Positions 9,695-19,456 of a DNA stretch of 64,000 bases are shown here, piece after piece. A model generated the notes under the pieces. The model did no database searches, was not told the DNA's origin, and worked only from the letters and a program-made list of their open reading frames with translations. A program made the position numbers and the translations under genes. Positions within the stretch are counted from its first letter, which is position 1, and each line of letters opens with the position of its first letter. The DNA is from Mesostigma viride (lineage: Eukaryota; Streptophyta; Mesostigmatophyceae; Mesostigmatales; Mesostigmataceae): positions 2,595,060 through 2,659,059 of the forward strand of contig RPFO01000392.1 in assembly GCA_009746045.1 (NCBI GenBank), in the 5' to 3' direction.

Positions 9695-9958
9695 ATGTTC
9701 GACTGGTTCTTCTGGGTCCTTGTTGCCTTCACGATCTTAGGGTTCGCCTTGGGAGGAACCATGACATTTTTGGTCGTCCGCGGAAAAAAGAAAGGGGACT
9801 CGGATCAACGGCGGCACGGTTTCATGTTCCTGGCCGGTTTAGGCATGTCCCTTGGCGTCGGGTCGTTATCTTATATCATTTTTGACAGGATACGACTATA
9901 CCGATACCGCCGTGGCGAGTCTGTAAACGTTAATCCAGTTTACTCCGGCATTGAATAA
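9695..9958 (+). CDS. Small two-helix membrane protein
   Basis: 87 residues from ATG 9695. Helices at ~3-27 (WFFWVLVAFTILGFALGG) and ~43-62 (FMFLAGLGMSLGVGSLSYII) are separated by a basic loop (RGKKKGDSDQRR). Divergent from the membrane-protein gene at 9296-9637 with a 57-base spacer, so they probably share a promoter region. Function unknown. Confidence 0.6.
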   Translation: MFDWFFWVLVAFTILGFALGGTMTFLVVRGKKKGDSDQRRHGFMFLAGLGMSLGVGSLSYIIFDRIRLYRYRRGESVNVNPVYSGIE

Positions 9959-10204
9959 TTTCTGCATGCATATCATAAACATGCGTGTATGGTCTCGTCA
10001 AAATCTACAGGGGACATCGATAAGGACAACAACGCAACAATGAAATTTTGGCGTAATTGTGGGTCTCAGTGCGTCAGTAACGATGAGCATCATTTTTGGT
10101 GCAAAAGCGTATGTTGCGCATACGGGAAATTTTTAATCAGATATTTAATAAGTAGGACGATTTTCCACAGGGTCCCTTCCTCGGGGCCAGACAAGTCCCT
10201 TCCG

Positions 10205-10951
10205 TCAATCCGTTTCGGCGTGACCCCGGACATCCTGAGTGTCCAGCTTCTTTTCCCAGGCGTCAAACGCCGCCTTCATGAGCGGGATGTCCTTCCGGAA
10301 GTACATTTTGTACCCGTCCCCTCTCGTGGGCGGCGACGTCCCGTGAACGCGTTTGTACTCGTTGAACACGACCCCGCCGAAATTGATCAAGTGGAGTGCG
10401 TCAAACCGGTTGTGGCCGTACATCGCCTTCAGGAAGTCCACGCAACGGTAGGGGACGAGGTTTTCCTTTTCGTCCTCGCTGTTGATCTCCTGCATGCTCA
10501 GCACCATCTCCGCGAACGAGTCGCGAAGGGGCTTGAGTTTCTTGTTCGTCGCGAGCACCCTCGCGACCTCCTCGGTGGATATCCACGCCGAGTCCGACCC
10601 GAACACGTCCTTCGGGTTCGAGTTCATGGCGGAACACAGAGCTCCCACGTGGACCGTCTTGTCCGGCTTGATCAGAAACTCGATGAAGCTCTCCGCCAGA
10701 GTGTTTGGGATCGAGAAACTCTCGTACCCTCGTTTCTTGTCCTCGTCTTCCGCTACGACAGCGGTGACGAGCCGGTCCGTGATGTCCGCGAGCGGTTCTC
10801 TGACCGCCGTCTCCGCCTGCGCGACTCGGTTCGCCTTGCGAGAACGTTTCTTCACGGGGCGGTTCTCGTCGACGTCCATGGAGAGCGGAATACGAGGCAC
10901 GAAGTCCACAGACACCATCTGGTCGCCTCGAGACAGACGGATCTTCCCCAT
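10205..10951 (-). CDS. Unknown viral protein, mixed-charge N-terminus
   Basis: 248 residues from the ATG at 10951; the longer frame to 11002 would need a TTG start. An early basic segment (VKKRSRKANR) looks like a nuclear or DNA-contact signal. The rest is a globular alpha-type sequence with no motif I recognise. It is divergent from the NifS-like gene (11035), with an 83-base spacer. It could be a replication or transcription accessory protein; this is a guess from the basic N-terminus only. Confidence 0.6.
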   Translation of the reverse strand: MGKIRLSRGDQMVSVDFVPRIPLSMDVDENRPVKKRSRKANRVAQAETAVREPLADITDRLVTAVVAEDEDKKRGYESFSIPNTLAESFIEFLIKPDKTVHVGALCSAMNSNPKDVFGSDSAWISTEEVARVLATNKKLKPLRDSFAEMVLSMQEINSEDEKENLVPYRCVDFLKAMYGHNRFDALHLINFGGVVFNEYKRVHGTSPPTRGDGYKMYFRKDIPLMKAAFDAWEKKLDTQDVRGHAETD

Positions 10952-11034
10952 TTTATACTCCCTCTCGATCTTTTTCCTCTTCTCGAAGCGCGCGCTCTCC
11001 AAATCTCTGCAGATAGGTATACGTACGTACGGAC

Positions 11035-12177
11035 ATGGGGGGGAGAGAAGTGTATCTGGACAACATCAGCACGACCAAACCGTACCCGGAAGTCGTGCGC
11101 GTCATGACGGCGGTCGCGAACCAGCTGTACGGCAACCCGTCCTCTTCCCACGAGATCGGGAAGCGGGCGAGGCAAGTGGTCGAAGAGGCGAGGGCGGCGA
11201 TCGCGCGGCACCTCCACGAGCCTGCCAAGTCGATCATATTCACCTCGGGCGCCACCGAGTCCATGAACATCGTGCTCAACGGCGTCATGGAGAAGCACGG
11301 GTACGAAGGAGTCGTCATCACGTCGGCGATCGAGCACCCAGCGGGCATCAAACCGCTGGACCACTTGACGAAGGAGCACAAGATCGTGGTGGAGAAGATC
11401 CCCGTGGACGGGGAGGGGTTCGTCCAGATGGACGCCTTGCGCGCGGCCATGAAGAAGCACGGGAGCCGGGTCAAGCTCGTGAGCATCATGTACGCCAACA
11501 ACGAGATCGGCACGCTGCAGGACCTGCCGGCGATACGCAAGGTCATTGGCAGGCACGTGCACTTCCACTCGGACACGACGCAGGCGGCGGGCAAGTTCAG
11601 GATCCGGGGGGTGAAAGCGCTGGACAGTTACGTCTTATCGGGCCACAAGATCCATTCCGTGAAAGGCGTGGGCGCCCTCGTGTTGCGGAAAGACCCGTCA
11701 TGTCTGTCCCCGCTGACGTGGGGGGGCGGGCAGGAGCGGGCCGTGAGGCCAGGGACGGAGTCGCCACCGCTGATATGTGCGCTCGCAGAAGCCGTCCGGC
11801 TAAACTGCTTGCGAGGGAGGGCCGACGTTGCGAGGTTGCGGAAGATGCGGCGGGCGCTTGTGGGGAGACTCGTGCAGATGGGAGGCGTGGTTCACGGTCC
11901 TAAGAACCCTTTGAGTGCGTTGCCGAACCTCGTGTCCGTCGCCCTCCCGGTCCGCAGTTCACGGGCGCTCGTCAAACGGCTAGCGGCGAAGGGCATCGCG
12001 GTGTCCACGGGGTCGGCGTGCCACCTTCTGAAGAGGAGCGAGACGTTACGAGCGATCGGGCTGTCGCGAGACCTGGAGAGGGGGACCGTGCGGATAGGGA
12101 CGAGCAACAAGACGACGGAAGAGGATGTTTCGGAATTTCTTCGTGCTATTAGACTGCCATATCGACCGTTCTCGTAA
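11035..12177 (+). CDS. NifS/IscS-like cysteine desulfurase
   Basis: 380 residues from ATG 11035, full length for class-V aminotransferase-type desulfurases. All landmarks are present: TSGATES (cofactor phosphate loop), AIEHP, MYANNEIGT, HSDTTQAAGK (Asp that binds the PLP ring nitrogen), SGHKIHSVKG with Lys205 as the PLP Schiff-base lysine, GGGQERAVRPGTE and STGSACHL with Cys329 as the persulfide cysteine. It should take sulfur from cysteine for Fe-S cluster or thiolation chemistry. NifS-like genes are known in asfarviruses and relatives. The frame is unbroken, in contrast to several neighbours. The 3' end overlaps the convergent coiled-coil gene by 29 bases. Confidence 0.93.
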   Translation: MGGREVYLDNISTTKPYPEVVRVMTAVANQLYGNPSSSHEIGKRARQVVEEARAAIARHLHEPAKSIIFTSGATESMNIVLNGVMEKHGYEGVVITSAIEHPAGIKPLDHLTKEHKIVVEKIPVDGEGFVQMDALRAAMKKHGSRVKLVSIMYANNEIGTLQDLPAIRKVIGRHVHFHSDTTQAAGKFRIRGVKALDSYVLSGHKIHSVKGVGALVLRKDPSCLSPLTWGGGQERAVRPGTESPPLICALAEAVRLNCLRGRADVARLRKMRRALVGRLVQMGGVVHGPKNPLSALPNLVSVALPVRSSRALVKRLAAKGIAVSTGSACHLLKRSETLRAIGLSRDLERGTVRIGTSNKTTEEDVSEFLRAIRLPYRPFS

Positions 12178-15100
12178 TCCCATTCACTACGCCCTCTATA
12201 TCCGGGTCTTGTGCGCGCATCCGTTTTCGAGACGTCGATGGGCCTAACAACCCCAGTTCCCTGTATAATTGACGATTTGTCTCTTGAGAAGCCGCTAGCG
12301 AATCGGTCAACAACCGCAACTGTTTCTCTAAATCCTCGTTCGTTGCACTCGCTGCCTGGAGACGGCGTCCAAATTCGTCCTTCACGACAGTCATTAAAGG
12401 GCGGACCATTCGTAGGAGCGCGTGTTCATTTTGTTTGGTTTTGTAATTGCGACGGTCGTCTAGTTTGTAAAACCCTCTCGGAGCGGCTCTCGTTTTGTCG
12501 GTGAGCGCGTGCACTATCTTTTTCAAGTAAGAGTTGGTCTTCAGTGAGCCTTCCAATTTCGATTGTAATTCGGGAATTCGGTTGGCTTGCGCCTTGGCCG
12601 CGACTATGCGGTTGAGCATGATCTTCCCTGCAACCGTGGACATTATCTGGTTGTTTTTCAATTCTGCCTTCAAAAGTCGAACATTGTTTGCCTCGGTCTC
12701 TGCAGCCTTTTCGCGTGTGGTACGTTCTTGTTCAGACAATTCGCGCGAGCTTGCTAACGACTTAACGGCGGATTCATGTCGCGCTTCGGCCTCGGCGAGT
12801 TTGCGCATGAGTTCGTCGACCCGGGCTGTTTTGCTTTTTAGTTCTTCTTGGAGTCCGGGTAGTTGTGAGGCCAGTTCTTCAGCATTGCGCAATTTCTCAC
12901 TAGTATCTTTATACTCGCGCACGGTGCTTTCCAGCGATTCCTTCAACGATAAAGCGTCACTCTGATTGGCTTCACGCGATTTCCTCTCGAGCGCGAGTTC
13001 GTTGCGCAGACTTGCGAGCGCATCTTCATGCAAACCCCGCTCGGTCAGAATACGTGCGTCTAACGCCCCGGCTGCTTTCTTGCGTGCTTCAATTTCTTGC
13101 TGCAGCGACTCTATACGTTCTCGAAGTTCAAAGTTACCCTTGTCAGATATGTCGTAATTTGCTCTCAACGTGGCGAGCTCCTCTTCTGCACGTTCGTTCT
13201 TTTCTTGATACTCGCGCAACAAGGAAGACAATTGCTGTTCCTTTCTCGCGGCCTCCTGAATTGTCGATTTCAATTCGATAATGTTTTGTGACGCCAATTG
13301 CAACTCCTTATTCTGTTTCGGAATCACCTCCTGCAGTTGTCGTCGCAATTCGGCATCTAGTTCGTCTCTTCTTTTAATAACGGCTTGATTTTCTTCATAT
13401 AATTGCGCCTTTTCACGTTCTCGTTGCTCTAGTAACTCCTGTACATTGGCCGGGGTCAAATTGCGCGCTCTGGCGAGCTCTGTCTTCAGATTTCGTACGT
13501 TTTCTGTCGCTTCCTCCAGATTCCTCTGTAACTCGTCGTGTTTTGCGGCTTCTTTCTCCATCTTTTTCTTGTGTACCGCAGTTCAGATAACTCGTCATGA
13601 GCTTCTTGCAACGCGACCGCGATTTTTCCGATGTTTTGGTCGCAGCGTCCAATTCCGCGCGTTTTGCGCTTAATGTTTCTTTTAATTTTTTAATATGTGA
13701 AATTGTTCGGTTGTCTTTGTAGCTTGGTTGCACGTTAAGAGAGTTTTCGGTCTGCCTTCAAGTTCAACTTCTATAGCGTTAAGTTCACTTTTCAAGCCCT
13801 GGTTTTTATCGCCAGCCTCCCGTAACCACTGTCGTGTTTGTTCATATTTAATCTCGGAGTTGTGATATTGACGGTTAGTTTCGTCCAGTTGGCGTTTAAA
13901 GTATCCAAGTGAAGCAAGCGCGTCAGAGTTTGCTAGTTGTTGATTTCCGAGTTGTGACGCTAGTTCGCGTTGGGTTTGGATGGCACGGTTCAGCTCATTT
14001 TGCGCAGTCGCAATTATCGCATCTTTTGCGGTAGTGACCTCCGATAGTTGTGTTCTGGAGTTTTCTAACTGGGTGGCTAAGTCGTCTCTTTCCCGTGTCA
14101 TTTCCGACACGAGAGCATACGTTTGCTCCAACTGGGTCTGCTGATCTCCGTGTTTGACAATTAAATCCTCTAATCGTCGCCGTTCAGAGATGGTCAACGC
14201 TACGTTGCCTGTGCGTTCTTCGGCCTTTTTAGTCAAAGCGCGGATCTGGTTTTCATATTCTCTCATCCGGGCAGCTATCTTTTCTTTTGCTCTAGACTCT
14301 GACTCGATCCGCTTGTTAGCTAATTCCAGGCGGGCACGCATGCTTTCAAATTCGCTATTCTGGGTACCCAACGTTTTCTTGAGCTCCTTTATTTCACCTT
14401 GATTCCTTTTCGCGGATTCCTCGGCGGCTTCAAACCGGGATTGTAAGTTCGTCAAGGATTCCGATTGTGCTTTGGCCGAAAGTTCCAGCTGGCTGATCAG
14501 TTTGTCACGCGCGGCTAATTCTGATATCATATTCGCGTGTTCTGTCTCGAGCGTCGTCAATTTGCCGGCCCGGCTTCGAAGTTGGGATATTTCCTCCTCT
14601 GTTGAAACCCTTTTTGCTTGTGTTTGAAGCTCGCGTCTTAGGTCGCTGATAGTTGCTTCCAATGTCTCTCGATCTCGTGTCAGATTGGCGTTCTTTTCAG
14701 TTTCTGACTTCATTCGTTCGCGTAGTTGCCCGAGTTGTATAAGACCAGTACTCAACATTCCCTCTAATTGTCGCGCGCGATTCTCGGATTCTAGTTTTTC
14801 CTTCGCTGTCCGTTGTTGCAATTTTCTTTCCGTGTCTAAACGACTCGCCTTTTCGGCCGCCAATTGGGCTGCGTGAGCCTTTACCGTTTCTTCGATCAGC
14901 CCTCCGAGTATTTCTTTTTCACTCTCCATCTTCTCCGTCGCTCTACGTTGCTCCTCGATCTTCTGGGCCTGTTGTGAAATCATACTGGCGTTGTCCCGCG
15001 TTAGGTATAGTTGACGACGCAATACGTCTAAGTCGCGCCTGGCGTTGCTAATGAAACTCGTGATACCCAGTGCGCGGAACGCTTCTCCGTCGTATGTGTT

Positions 15101-15964
15101 AATCAAATTTTCGAGTTTTTCAATAGACTCTTCCATCGCGTTCTTATTCCAAAACGCGTCTGGATCGGACAATTTGTCAACAATTTCCGCGCGTGCCTCG
15201 AGCACCGATTTCATGAGCTCGCTAGCAGTATCTTGCTGTGACACGCGATCCGCAAGCTGTTTTTGTGCATTTCGGAGTTCAATGCGCGCCCTTTCCTCGA
15301 TATCCTGTAGCTGTCTGTACGGTTCAGAACTTACCGCTGTTTTGGGATCGCGCAATTGATCCATTAGAAGCGAGAGTTCGTTTTGTACATCTCGGAGTTT
15401 TTGGGTACTTTCTTCTTCGATCGCTTGTAGGTCCTTATAAACCTTGGAATCGACGATTACCTTCGGATCCTCGAGTTTCGCTATCAGATCGTTGCGCTCC
15501 GCTTCCAATCGGGAGTGGTCGTTACGCAGCTTGATGACCCTGTCATCCATCACCGATTGCGCGTCGGCTAGTTGTATCTTGAATTCAGCCTCTGCTTTGG
15601 CCGCTGCTTTTTCGTACTCACGTTTCATGTTCTCTATTTCGGCTTGTAATTGTGCCTCCCGGTCGTGAATAAACCTCGCGGTAACGTCATCCACCCTTTT
15701 ACCGCGGTCACCAAACTCGTCTGCGACACGTTTCCGGTCAGCGGATGCCCATATTTTTGAACCCGCGTCCTTCATGCCCTGAAATAATCCTCGCAGCAAA
15801 CCCCATCCAACGGCGGGTGGAGCAGCGCTTGGCGCAGACGAGTCGGACACGAACTCGTGGGTAAGCCTCCTGGGATCTAGCCACGGATCGTACGCCTGCA
15901 AACCCGACACGACACCTTGCAAAGATACGTCTATCGACGGACGAAACAGGAGGTACGCGTCCAT
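12149..15964 (-). CDS. Giant coiled-coil protein, three frameshifts close together
   Basis: Starts at ATG 15964 and would be ~1270 residues if read through. After a short globular N-terminus it is almost pure heptad coiled coil (Glu, Lys, Leu, Gln, Arg and Ala-rich), like SMC or myosin-rod arms but with no ATPase motifs seen. Three breaks fall within 175 bases: T-runs on the plus strand at 13563-13567 and 13623-13627, and near 13735. Each is cured by one extra base, and coiled-coil sequence resumes each time. I take it as one gene. A structural, scaffold or tether role is inferred from the fold alone. It is by far the largest gene of the viral block. Confidence 0.75.
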
Positions 15965-16002
15965 GCCATACACTATTCTCCTAACATTATTGCGTCGATG
16001 GA

Positions 16003-16515
16003 ATGCGCCCTTGTGTCTACTGTTCTCGAGCCATGTCGCGGTGTTGTGACGAATCCTACGTCCACGGGGTGTGTCGCAGATGCGAGGTGAGTTTCCTTCG
16101 CGGCATGAGGAAGTTTGAAGGTTTCAAGGCGGCGTGTGAAGAAGTCGGCGTGGACGTGCGGACCGGGTGTAAGTGCGTGCTGAGACGTTTCGCTCGTTCC
16201 GGCGGGAGAACCGTGGACGATTTCGCCAATATCGCGACGAGAGTTCTCGTGTCGGGAGACGCCGAGATGTTGGGAGAAATCGTCCGCATGTACGACCGCG
16301 GGGATCGATACTTTGAGATGGTGGACGACATCGACGTGTTTGCCTTGTGTCGTATGGTGGCGGACGGGCAGAGACGCGCAGAGGCGTCCGAGTTGGCACG
16401 AGCGTGCGCAGAACGCGCTCGTTCCGCGAAAGCTCGGTCCTTGTACGATCTGTGTAAAATGCAGTTGTCCACGGGGGACATCGCCCGCGTGAGGCGATCG
16501 TTCGTGATGCCTTGA
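16003..16515 (+). CDS. Zinc-ribbon protein, unknown
   Basis: 170 residues from ATG 16003. The N-terminus has CVYC, CC and CRRC within 28 residues, which could bind one zinc. The rest is helical and rich in Arg, Ala and Glu (ARACAERARSAKARSLYDL). Divergent from the coiled-coil gene with a 38-base spacer. No family recognised. Confidence 0.6.
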   Translation: MRPCVYCSRAMSRCCDESYVHGVCRRCEVSFLRGMRKFEGFKAACEEVGVDVRTGCKCVLRRFARSGGRTVDDFANIATRVLVSGDAEMLGEIVRMYDRGDRYFEMVDDIDVFALCRMVADGQRRAEASELARACAERARSAKARSLYDLCKMQLSTGDIARVRRSFVMP

Positions 16516-16543
16516 ATGTCGTTATTTTCAAAGACAATGATAA

Positions 16544-16777
16544 ATGTCTCAGTTTGGCGTTGTGCTCGTGGAGGCGTTGGTGGTGGCCGCGGCTATGGCA
16601 GGGATCATGACGGTGGTCCACTCGATACACATGCAGCACGACGAGGAGAGGGCGATGACTCACACCGGCATCCTCGTGCAGGTGGCGGCCTCGGCTGCCG
16701 TCCTTCACGTGTTGCTGGAGATGATCGGGTGGAATCGGAAGTTCTGCATGCGTCTCAGGAACACGGGGCGGGGGTGA
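16544..16777 (+). CDS. Small membrane protein, HxLxE-G-x-N family
   Basis: 77 residues from ATG 16544. Two hydrophobic helices (VLVEALVVAAAMAGIMTVV and GILVQVAASAAVLHVLLEM) are followed by IGWNRKFC. The ending LHVLLEMIGWNRKFC resembles a short protein found in many giant viruses (H-x3-E-x-x-G-x-N-x-x-C). It may be related to the protein at 5838-6185. A membrane location is clear; the role is not known. It abuts the convergent gene ending at 16778 with no spacer. Confidence 0.68.
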   Translation: MSQFGVVLVEALVVAAAMAGIMTVVHSIHMQHDEERAMTHTGILVQVAASAAVLHVLLEMIGWNRKFCMRLRNTGRG

Positions 16778-17098
16778 TTAACCCTTGCCAAGTCGGGTCA
16801 TCATGTCGTACATGGAGATGGCAAGGATGGTGCCAAGAATAGTGGAGATGCCGACATTGAGGAAATGCCGGTTCTTGCTGTCGACCTTGTTGAACCACTT
16901 GTCTAAGTAGGTGAGCATCGTCATGCCGAGGTTGAACCCCATGGTTCCTCCCAAAATCACCGCGAAGATCGGACGAACTGTCCCGTCCTCGCGGATGAAT
17001 CCTATTTTCTTTATCACTGTTTTTGCTCCCTCCGCAGCCTGCTGCATCCCCGTATCCGCGACTTGAACAGGTACTTTGATGGCATCTTCAAGCCCCAT
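16778..17098 (-). CDS. Membrane protein, unknown
   Basis: 106 residues from ATG 17098. Possible helices at ~42-62 (PIFAVILGGTMGFNLGMTML) and ~80-98 (LNVGISTILGTILAISMY), preceded by an amphipathic N-terminus. It ends base-to-base with the convergent gene at 16777. No family recognised. Confidence 0.6.
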   Translation of the reverse strand: MGLEDAIKVPVQVADTGMQQAAEGAKTVIKKIGFIREDGTVRPIFAVILGGTMGFNLGMTMLTYLDKWFNKVDSKNRHFLNVGISTILGTILAISMYDMMTRLGKG

Positions 17099-17138
17099 GG
17101 TAACTCGTATATAATTATGTCAAGAAAATATATTCGCA

Positions 17139-17393
17139 ATGTCCCAAGTGCCACTTCATCTCCAATGCACGAAGAGTGACGGGTCGTGCGTGTACGTGGA
17201 CGGACGCCGTCCACATGTCGTCATCGACGCGCCGTACCTTCGAGAAGAAGAAACTACAAAGGACAAAGCCGCCTTCTGCGGCGCCTGTCTCCTGTTCCTC
17301 TTCCTCGCTCTGTTTTTCATCGCCCTGCTGACCCCGGACCCGCCCGCTCTCGTTGCCGCTCCTGCTCCCTTGCAACCGAGCCTTGTCGGCTAA
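17139..17393 (+). CDS. Single-pass tail-anchored-type membrane protein
   Basis: 84 residues from ATG 17139. A polar N-terminal domain with Cys10 and Cys17 is followed by one strong hydrophobic helix (FCGACLLFLFLALFFIALL, ~46-64) and a Pro/Ala-rich tail. The stop codon is one base before the ATG of the next gene (17395), so the two may be co-transcribed. Confidence 0.58.
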   Translation: MSQVPLHLQCTKSDGSCVYVDGRRPHVVIDAPYLREEETTKDKAAFCGACLLFLFLALFFIALLTPDPPALVAAPAPLQPSLVG

Positions 17394-17394
17394 C

Positions 17395-17820
17395 ATGGCG
17401 TATTTCGGATGCGACAAGCCCGAGTTCGTGATGAAACGAGAAAGGGAGGAGTTGGACGCGCAGAGGAGAAAAGTCGTCCGCATGGCAAGGATCGCGCAAT
17501 TAGAAGCCGTCGACGATCAGAAGAGAGGCGGGTGCGGCCTGTGCCACTCTGCCGACGTCATGGACGGGTGGAAGTTCGTCGGATACTGGCTCATGAAGGT
17601 GGCGCTTGAGACGCCTCCTCATCCGTGGATCATCGTGTGCGCAAAGTGTTATGGCGAGAGGTTCGGGACGGGGAGGAACGAGTCGGAGATGATGAAAGTG
17701 ATGAAAAACGCGCCTTCCTCGCACCTCGTGTATCACATGACGATCAACAAGGGTGCCACGTTCGCGATGAACCGCGTGGAGCCTCTTACTCGTCCCAATG
17801 AGCGTACGCAAACACTTTGA
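17395..17820 (+). CDS. Zinc-binding protein (CxxC pair), unknown
   Basis: 141 residues from ATG 17395; the longer frame to 17353 would use TTG. GCGLCHSADV and IIVCAKCYGERF give two CxxC knuckles about 35 residues apart, a zinc-ribbon layout. The N-terminal third is charged and helical. The 3' end overlaps the convergent gene (17786) by 35 bases. A transcription- or RNA-related role would fit the fold class, without proof. Confidence 0.62.
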   Translation: MAYFGCDKPEFVMKREREELDAQRRKVVRMARIAQLEAVDDQKRGGCGLCHSADVMDGWKFVGYWLMKVALETPPHPWIIVCAKCYGERFGTGRNESEMMKVMKNAPSSHLVYHMTINKGATFAMNRVEPLTRPNERTQTL

Positions 17821-18439
17821 CGGTTCCGTCGTTGTCCGTCACCGTCGTGATCCCCCAAACGCCCATGTCAAAGTGCTGGATGGTCCGTGTGGGGAAATGG
17901 TTCCGGAACCGGTCCGACAACTGGCTCTTTTTGATGGCGTTCATCCAGCTTTTGCTGTTGTACGAATTGTCCAGTAAGAGAATCCGGTCTTGGCGCTCTT
18001 TGGACTCGGTGGCGGGGTCTTTGGTCAGTGTGCCCCAATACGACCCCTCTGTCTGATAAGGGGATACGTCTGATTGTAAAGAAACATCATTTACTATAAT
18101 AAAGCCGCTTGGAGACTCTAACACAAACATGCCATCTCTCGCGTTGATCTCGCTAGGTTCCCGGAGCACTTTCGACACGCGAAACGGGCCAGCGTGAAGT
18201 TCATTCGACACGTTTTCGGCTAATTTCATGGTAACCGACGGTCGTTTGTCGCCAGGAACGAAAAGTCCGAGATACGAACTGGACCCCAGACACGTGTTCT
18301 GGTTCCACGTGGCAATCTTGCACGAACCGGTCTGAGGGTCGGGTGGTTCGTTAGATCCCGGCCGCGTAGAGTATACGGCCGCCGCCGCCGCGAAAAAGCC
18401 GCCCACAATCAATCCCGCCGCCAGAGTTTTCGTCTTCAT
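17786..18439 (-). CDS. Secreted or membrane-anchored protein, unknown
   Basis: 217 residues from ATG 18439. The N-terminus MKTKTLAAGLIVGGFFAAAAAVY is a clear signal peptide or anchor. The rest is a beta-type ectodomain with few Cys (GSCKIATWNQNTCLG could form one disulfide). No family recognised. It may face the virion surface or a secretory lumen. Confidence 0.62.
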   Translation of the reverse strand: MKTKTLAAGLIVGGFFAAAAAVYSTRPGSNEPPDPQTGSCKIATWNQNTCLGSSSYLGLFVPGDKRPSVTMKLAENVSNELHAGPFRVSKVLREPSEINARDGMFVLESPSGFIIVNDVSLQSDVSPYQTEGSYWGTLTKDPATESKERQDRILLLDNSYNSKSWMNAIKKSQLSDRFRNHFPTRTIQHFDMGVWGITTVTDNDGTVKVFAYAHWDE

Positions 18440-18464
18440 TCTCTTATGTACACATCACACAAAA

Positions 18465-18941
18465 TTAGCCCTCCTTCACGAACGGCGACGCGTGGCCAGA
18501 CTGTACCATTATATCATTCACGTTCACGTTGTCTACTTCGAGAGTCCCCAATACCCGGCCAAACGCGTCGTTCCGATGGCATCGAACCGTGATCAGTCGC
18601 GTGTTCGTGTCTACTACTTGTTGCACTTGTTCCGCGGTCAACGAGAAGTCGGAAGAGTCGAATCTCGCGTTCGTGGTCAATTGTATCAACGCGTTTCTCG
18701 CCAAACACGCGCGCTTTTTAGTGTCTTCGCGGTTCCATTCGAATAAGCGGGGGTTCATTTCGGGCGCGTTGATGCCTATCAGCCGAACTGTAAACTTGAC
18801 GGGCATCGTAGACCACGGCAGGAGAGCGGCCACTCGGACCGTGTCTCCGTCATAACAACTAACTATTTTGCATGACAACACCATCCCATCAAACGAGAAC
18901 GGAGAGATATCGGAATCCTTGATATTCACGAGAGCATCCAT
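18465..18941 (-). CDS. Staphylococcal-nuclease-like protein
   Basis: 158 residues from ATG 18941. The SNase/TNase OB-fold is seen in IVSCYDGDTVRV, VRLIGINAPEMN and FGRVLGTLEVDNVNVNDIMV, ending in GHASPF. In this family, Asp of the DGDT turn and a later Asp/Glu bind calcium, and Arg of RLIGINAPE and a second Arg act in catalysis; the first three are present here. It could cut single- or double-stranded nucleic acid. SNase-like genes are known in several giant viruses. Confidence 0.85.
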   Translation of the reverse strand: MDALVNIKDSDISPFSFDGMVLSCKIVSCYDGDTVRVAALLPWSTMPVKFTVRLIGINAPEMNPRLFEWNREDTKKRACLARNALIQLTTNARFDSSDFSLTAEQVQQVVDTNTRLITVRCHRNDAFGRVLGTLEVDNVNVNDIMVQSGHASPFVKEG

Positions 18942-18943
18942 GA

Positions 18944-19420
18944 TTACTTATTCGACTTTCGATAATTCTTTGAACGAGAACCGTTTCTGCGAATGCGCTT
19001 CTGATTGGCGGCGTCGTTCGTCTTCTTGTGCTTTCTTCCCGTCGCGGGATCGACCTCCCCGTCCGAACCATCTTCGTCCGCCGGCCTCTTGGGACTTGGC
19101 GTGTCTGGCTCGGTCTGGGACGAGGACGTCGCAGACGAGGGCTTTTCTGCCGGCTTCGAGGAAGGCTCTGCTTTCACGACCGGGGTGGACGCGCTGCTGG
19201 TGGTCGAGACCCGGTCACGGAAATAGGGATCGACGACATAAACAGGGCGTATCGGCATCAAGATGGCCGTCTTCTCGGGGCGGTACGCGCGCCCACCGCG
19301 TTTTGCGCGAGTAGACGCTTTCATCTTTCGCAAATGAGTCGAACACTTGGACTTGGATGACACGCGCTTACATCGCATCCCTGTCCGAGTCATGGCACAA
19401 CAACGGATCGTGGCGACCAT
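18944..19420 (-). CDS. Basic protein with N-terminal Cys/His knuckle
   Basis: 158 residues from ATG 19420. The first 30 residues hold CCAMTRTGMRCKR and CSTHLRK, the C-x-A-x-T-x-x-G-x-x-C-K ... C-x-x-H layout of small zinc-knuckle proteins seen in phages and giant viruses. After ~60 residues the chain is low-complexity (Ser, Pro, Glu, then KHKKT and RNGSRSKNYRKSNK). Probably nucleic-acid binding. It sits 2 bases from the nuclease gene on the same strand, which suggests they are neighbours in one transcript or share control. Confidence 0.62.
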   Translation of the reverse strand: MVATIRCCAMTRTGMRCKRVSSKSKCSTHLRKMKASTRAKRGGRAYRPEKTAILMPIRPVYVVDPYFRDRVSTTSSASTPVVKAEPSSKPAEKPSSATSSSQTEPDTPSPKRPADEDGSDGEVDPATGRKHKKTNDAANQKRIRRNGSRSKNYRKSNK

Positions 19421-19456
19421 GAAAAAACATATAAACTTCGCGTCGAAAATAAGCGG

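Noticed and set aside
9989-11903. Long plus-strand ORFs across 9989-11107 and 10482-11903
   Set aside because: They run opposite the unknown gene at 10205 and out of frame across the NifS-like gene; composition is that of shadows.
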